From: Klebsormidium nitens
Taxonomy: Eukaryota; Streptophyta; Klebsormidiophyceae; Klebsormidiales; Klebsormidiaceae
Reading direction: 5' to 3'
NCBI GenBank assembly: GCA_000708835.1
Contig: DF237559.1
Coordinates: forward strand, 1 to 51,807
DNA length: 51,807 bases
Under the pieces are notes generated by a model. That model saw only the letters and a program-made list of their open reading frames with translations. It was not told the origin of the DNA and ran no database searches. A program made the position numbers and the translations under genes. Shown piece after piece: positions 48,295 to 51,807 of this stretch; the stretch's first letter is position 1; every line of letters begins with the position of its first letter.

Positions 48295-50532
48295 TCAATC
48301 TCTGGCTGGGAAGATCCCTTGCAAGCAGATGATGCAGTTGAGAGTGGTGTACGGTTGCATGTTGTTGTGGGGGATCCCCCCGCCTGCCACCGTGGTCTGC
48401 AGGCCAAAAGTTTTGGTACCGCCAGTCGTGGTGGGTACCACAACGCCCGTGTTGGGAGGGCTAGACGTCAGTGGGGCGCCCGAAGCCTGTTGCAGCACAG
48501 TGGTGGTGTGGCCGCGTACCGGGAGCCCGTCCGGAGTGAGACTCACGGTCTCTGAGCCTCCAGAATCCCCAACCATGTAGCCTGCGAGAAAGTGAACGTT
48601 ACTAGTGAGAGGACGTCAACTGAAGGCATTTCTGGACGTCATGGTTTGTGCGTGAATCGGAATCCCGGCCAAAGTGAGCCGTACGGTCTCTGAGCCGTCA
48701 AAATCCCCAAGCGTGTAGCCTGCGAAGAAGAGAACGTTTACTTCGGATTTGATGAAATCTGATTCTGATTCCCGGAAAGTGCGGAAGACGAAGCTCGTCG
48801 GACAATTTCATGTCCGGAAACTGGTCAAAAAAACCCATCTGCAAACAACTCTAGTTCAGATGCTAGGATGTTTGGAGACGCCAGGTGGAGTGTGAGAGGA
48901 CGTCAACTGAAGGCATTTCCGTACGTCATGCAAGGCTGTTGAGATTAGGCGCAAGAGCGCTTCATGACTTTGGGTGTCACGATGTGTGGAAGGGCAGATC
49001 CGTTTCGGTGAGATCAAGACCGGACCGGCACGTTTCGAAGTCGTTTTGACCACGCTCGAAGCCTGGAAATCACTCATGAGGAGGTCAGGGGAGTGATCAT
49101 TTCTCGTCTGGTTTGTCAACGGTTATAGGACCTGAAAGGTTAAACCATAAATCGAGACCCGGTTTTCAGCACAGTTTTCAGTACTGGTAGGAAGGATTCG
49201 GTCCGGCACCAATTCGGAAAAGGGGACTTTCCAGTTGATACTGATCTTAATACAACTGGGGGTGTATTTTCAGAGCGTATATGGTCTTAAAAAGGGGACT
49301 TTTCAGTCGGAAGCGTACTTAAACTCGTTGTATGACCGTTCTTAAACCCGGGTCCGGATTTATGAAGCTTGCTAACGAACTGGGTTGGATACCGGTGAGG
49401 AACGGTGGCTGGCACGTTTTGGCAAGGGAATCACCTGGTGCTTCGCTCCACCTACATTCGGGAGTTTGTGCACCCAGTGTACTGATTTGATTCTTCTATC
49501 AGGTTTCGGTGTCGGTCGCTCAATGTGATCCCAGTTCTGATGAGAAGCTATGAGTACAAGTAGGCAGGTATGCAACAAAAGGAGAGGACGAAAGAGGCTT
49601 CAACCAGCTTCCACGAAGCTTTACTCACGACTTTGCATAGTCCTCTCCAATAAGGCTTTGATCTCACCAAGTGACTAGCCAAAACTTGGTAGGAAGTACC
49701 TCAACTTTTGAGCGCAAGCATAAAGAGACAGAGGCGGCTACTCCGGGGAGCCTTGAGCAATACAGGATAACACTAGGTTTAGGTTGTCAGGTAACCAACG
49801 CAATGGCAGCTGTCTCAGTGCTTGCCAGCAAGTCCTCCAGGCAATTGTCAATCACGTCATTCAAAACTACATTCAACAGAGTTGCGAAGAAGTTTTCCTT
49901 CAGCTCACCATCTACGTCTGTATCCGAAATGCTCGTCCCGCAAACAATTGTCTAGAAATCAGAAGATGAGGTTGCCAGGGAAGTGATTCTGCAGGTGGGG
50001 GTTGTCCTATTCGGGCTCACAATGGTGGCTATTCTAGGTTTTGTTGGTAGCTCTTCTATGTTCAGAAGGCGCTATAGGGCAAATCCTCCGTAATAACAAA
50101 CAAGCCGTGTGTGATGCTGGTCATAGAGCATACCTACACCCAAAAAAAACTCATGAGACTTGGATGGGAAGTGTTCTTGCCTTTCTCTTTAGCATGGGTT
50201 GTTTTTGTTTCAGGAGTGGGCCTACCTGATAGCCCAGGACCCTGTCCCACGCCGACAGGAATGCGGCCTTGCATGTTGGGAAGAGCAAAGGTTTGCCTGC
50301 CGTCCCCCCCGGAGGTTGTGCCGATGAGAGAAAATTAAGCCGGATTTTCGGAGATTTGCATCAGCTGTCCGTCGCAGAATGCCCAATTCCTTGGTGCGTA
50401 GGTAAATGCTACCCAGCAGATTTGGCCGATGAATGGATCTGCGGCGTCGCCTGCAATGGTAATGTTCAAAAAGACACCGCCGTTCAGTATTCTGACTCTG
50501 CCAGGAGATTTCTGCCCTAGTGTCTTGGCCAT
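48295..50532 (-). CDS. Phage tail-collar / microcystin-dependent-protein-like gene, interrupted by TAA
   Basis: Two minus-strand exons: 50226-50532 ([16 protein letters not shown]) and 48295-48581, joined in phase 1 ([21 protein letters not shown]). The total is about 197 codons, the usual tail-collar length. Landmarks in family order: [70 protein letters not shown], and the hallmark end [20 protein letters not shown]. This family belongs to phage tails and bacteria, so ancestry by transfer is likely. The GT..AG intron shows it is eukaryote-resident, not contamination. Codon 66 is TAA (50335-50337) where the family has a hydrophobic residue after NPA; TTA (Leu) would be one base away. It is either a pseudogene, a sequence error, or a gene using a later start. 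Function in the host is unknown. Confidence 0.75.
48600..48940 (-). repeat. Upstream copies of the 5' edge of tail-collar exon 2
   Basis: On the minus strand, CGCAG followed by GCTACATGGTTGGGGATTC (true start 48581) is repeated 138 bp earlier at 48719 as CGCAG followed by GCTACACGCTTGGGGATTT. This encodes [20 protein letters not shown] third, partial unit near 48893 shares GAGAGGACGTCAACTGAAGG with the segment at about 48608. Confidence 0.85.
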
Positions 50533-50979
50533 AAAGTGAGAGAAAAGGTAGCGTTTTTGAGGATTGTTATGCAGGTCAGGGTCAGTTTGTGCTCGCCTCC
50601 TGAGTACCGCTGGTTTTGTTCGTGAAGTCAAAGTCCTAGGTTTGACAGAAGCAAAGAGTTTCCTGCAACTGCAGAGACTGGAGCACCAAGCACACCATGT
50701 TCTTTCCAGTTCCATTGACACCAAACATTTAAAGAGGGCACGTCCTTTAAAGAGGGCACGTCGTGAAGTCATTCACTTGGATCGACGCTGCAGGTTGGTC
50801 TTCATAACGTCACTGAGGTCTTCAGCAGGAGCTTGAGCACAATGAGACACTTGGGCGTACGAGCTCACATGCAGATGCGGTTGGAACATTGCCGCAGCAC
50901 AGTGCACAAATGGCCATCAGGACCGTCCCAAGCGGTTGCAGCCCCAGACCCCTGGCCCGCCCCATGCTGTCAACGTTGA

Positions 50980-51004
50980 CCCTTAACCCTTAACCCTTAA
51001 CCCT
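50980..51004 (+). repeat. Short CCCTTAA repeat
   Basis: Three and a half perfect CCCTTAA heptamers. It resembles but does not equal plant telomere repeats (CCCTAAA), and is probably a simple microsatellite. Confidence 0.8.
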
Positions 51005-51631
51005 CCAACTGTTGCAGCACAGAACACCTGTTTTACAAGTTTGTTCCCCACCGTCTGAGGCCTGGTCTTGACTAGAGGCGACGACGACTACCAATGCTGC
51101 AGCTTAACATACAAGAGGATGGCAAACGTCTGTTTTGGCGCTCCTCGTTGAAACCCTGTCTTATGCAGCATGATGTTGCTGGCAGGTGCTTTCCCCATGT
51201 CACAAGGCCCAAATGTAAGCTGAAGGAGATACCTGGTCGGGCAACGCCTGCTTGAATTGGGTGACTTTTTTGCGTACCGGTCACACCCAAATCCTGCAGG
51301 CAGCTCAGTGCTAGCACTATATCTGCAGCATTGAGGGATTCGCCCTGGGGGGCTCCAAAAGAAACTTTCGAGTTTTTCAAGCTAGCTGGCTGCTGGAGGC
51401 TCAGCTGGCAACCTCTAGCTAGCGCTGAAGCTGATTAAATCGGAGCTTAGGGCTGGTGACCCGGCCGGATCTCTAATTAGGTAGTGGAAGCAACTCTTCT
51501 TTTCATATATACGGGGTTTCTGAGCGCTGGCGATAAAAGGGCGGGGAAAGTGGAACTCTTCAGGCCCGATGATAGGACCACGCCATTGGCTTGGGACATT
51601 GGCGAAGATCGGCCAGTGATAACGTGGATTG

Positions 51632-51659
51632 TCTAGACTCTAGACTCTAGACTCTAGAG
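51632..51659 (+). repeat. TCTAGAC heptamer microsatellite
   Basis: Four consecutive TCTAGAC/TCTAGAG units in non-coding sequence near the right edge. Confidence 0.85.
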
Positions 51660-51807
51660 TGGATAGGTAACCTTTTTACACCTCTGAGCCTGAGCATGAT
51701 TTTGATGTGTGTGGCAGAACTGTCCGGACTCCGGAGCCACTCCGGGCAAGCATGGATCTGTCACCTGTGACTCTGAGAACATGAAACTTGAAAGCAAGGA
51801 CCGATGA

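Larger units (their letters stand above)
50533..51807. other. Right-hand flank without a supported gene
   Basis: This should include the 5' flank of the tail-collar gene. I see no frame with family resemblance. TATATATAC near 51506 could be a TATA box for a gene to the right, but there is no supporting ORF inside the window. Confidence 0.4.

Noticed and set aside
50980-51004. Interstitial telomere
   Set aside because: The unit is CCCTTAA, not the plant CCCTAAA or algal CCCTAAAA, and only 25 bp long.

Overview
The window is nuclear DNA of a green-lineage eukaryote. Coding sequence is split into exons with GT..AG junctions (and one GC..AG). The largest gene matches plant-type NUP188, and one neighbour matches plant and animal acid alpha-mannosidases. 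A streptophyte alga or early land plant fits best; a Klebsormidium-like charophyte is my guess, but the sequence alone does not settle it.

Layout, left to right. (1) Plus strand, 232-7886: the 3' part (10 exons, 436 codons) of a GH38 lysosomal/vacuolar-type alpha-mannosidase whose 5' part lies left of the window. It ends in an unusual transmembrane segment and a short tail with a GYxxL sorting-type motif. (2) Minus strand, about 14834 to 8795: a large, mostly low-complexity protein with 45-residue tandem repeats and a C-terminal RING-like finger that carries two lesions. It converges on the mannosidase gene. (3) Plus strand, 15238-46259: a complete 19-exon gene for nucleoporin NUP188 (about 2,000 residues; inner ring of the nuclear pore), including one intron of nearly 12 kb. 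It is head-to-head with the RING gene over a short shared upstream region. (4) Minus strand, 50532-48295: a two-exon gene for a phage tail-collar / microcystin-dependent-protein-like product of bacterial or phage ancestry. It has a eukaryotic intron and an in-frame TAA. It converges on NUP188.

The genes are functionally unrelated (glycan turnover, putative ubiquitin ligase, nuclear pore, transferred phage-like gene), so there is no operon-like logic.

The most striking property is structural. In at least three of the four genes, single splice junctions, meaning the first or last 30-75 nt of an exon plus the adjoining intron and splice site, are tandemly copied into the intron as decaying arrays with unit lengths of about 75-185 bp. 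The functional copy is always the one at the true exon. I count eight clear cases (NUP188 exons 1, 6, 9 on both sides, 14 and 18; mannosidase exon 6; tail-collar exon 2) and one weaker one (mannosidase exon 3). Other observations are strong enrichment of the palindrome TGACGTCA, mainly in exons, and long CGTC/TCCG-type repeats inside the giant intron.
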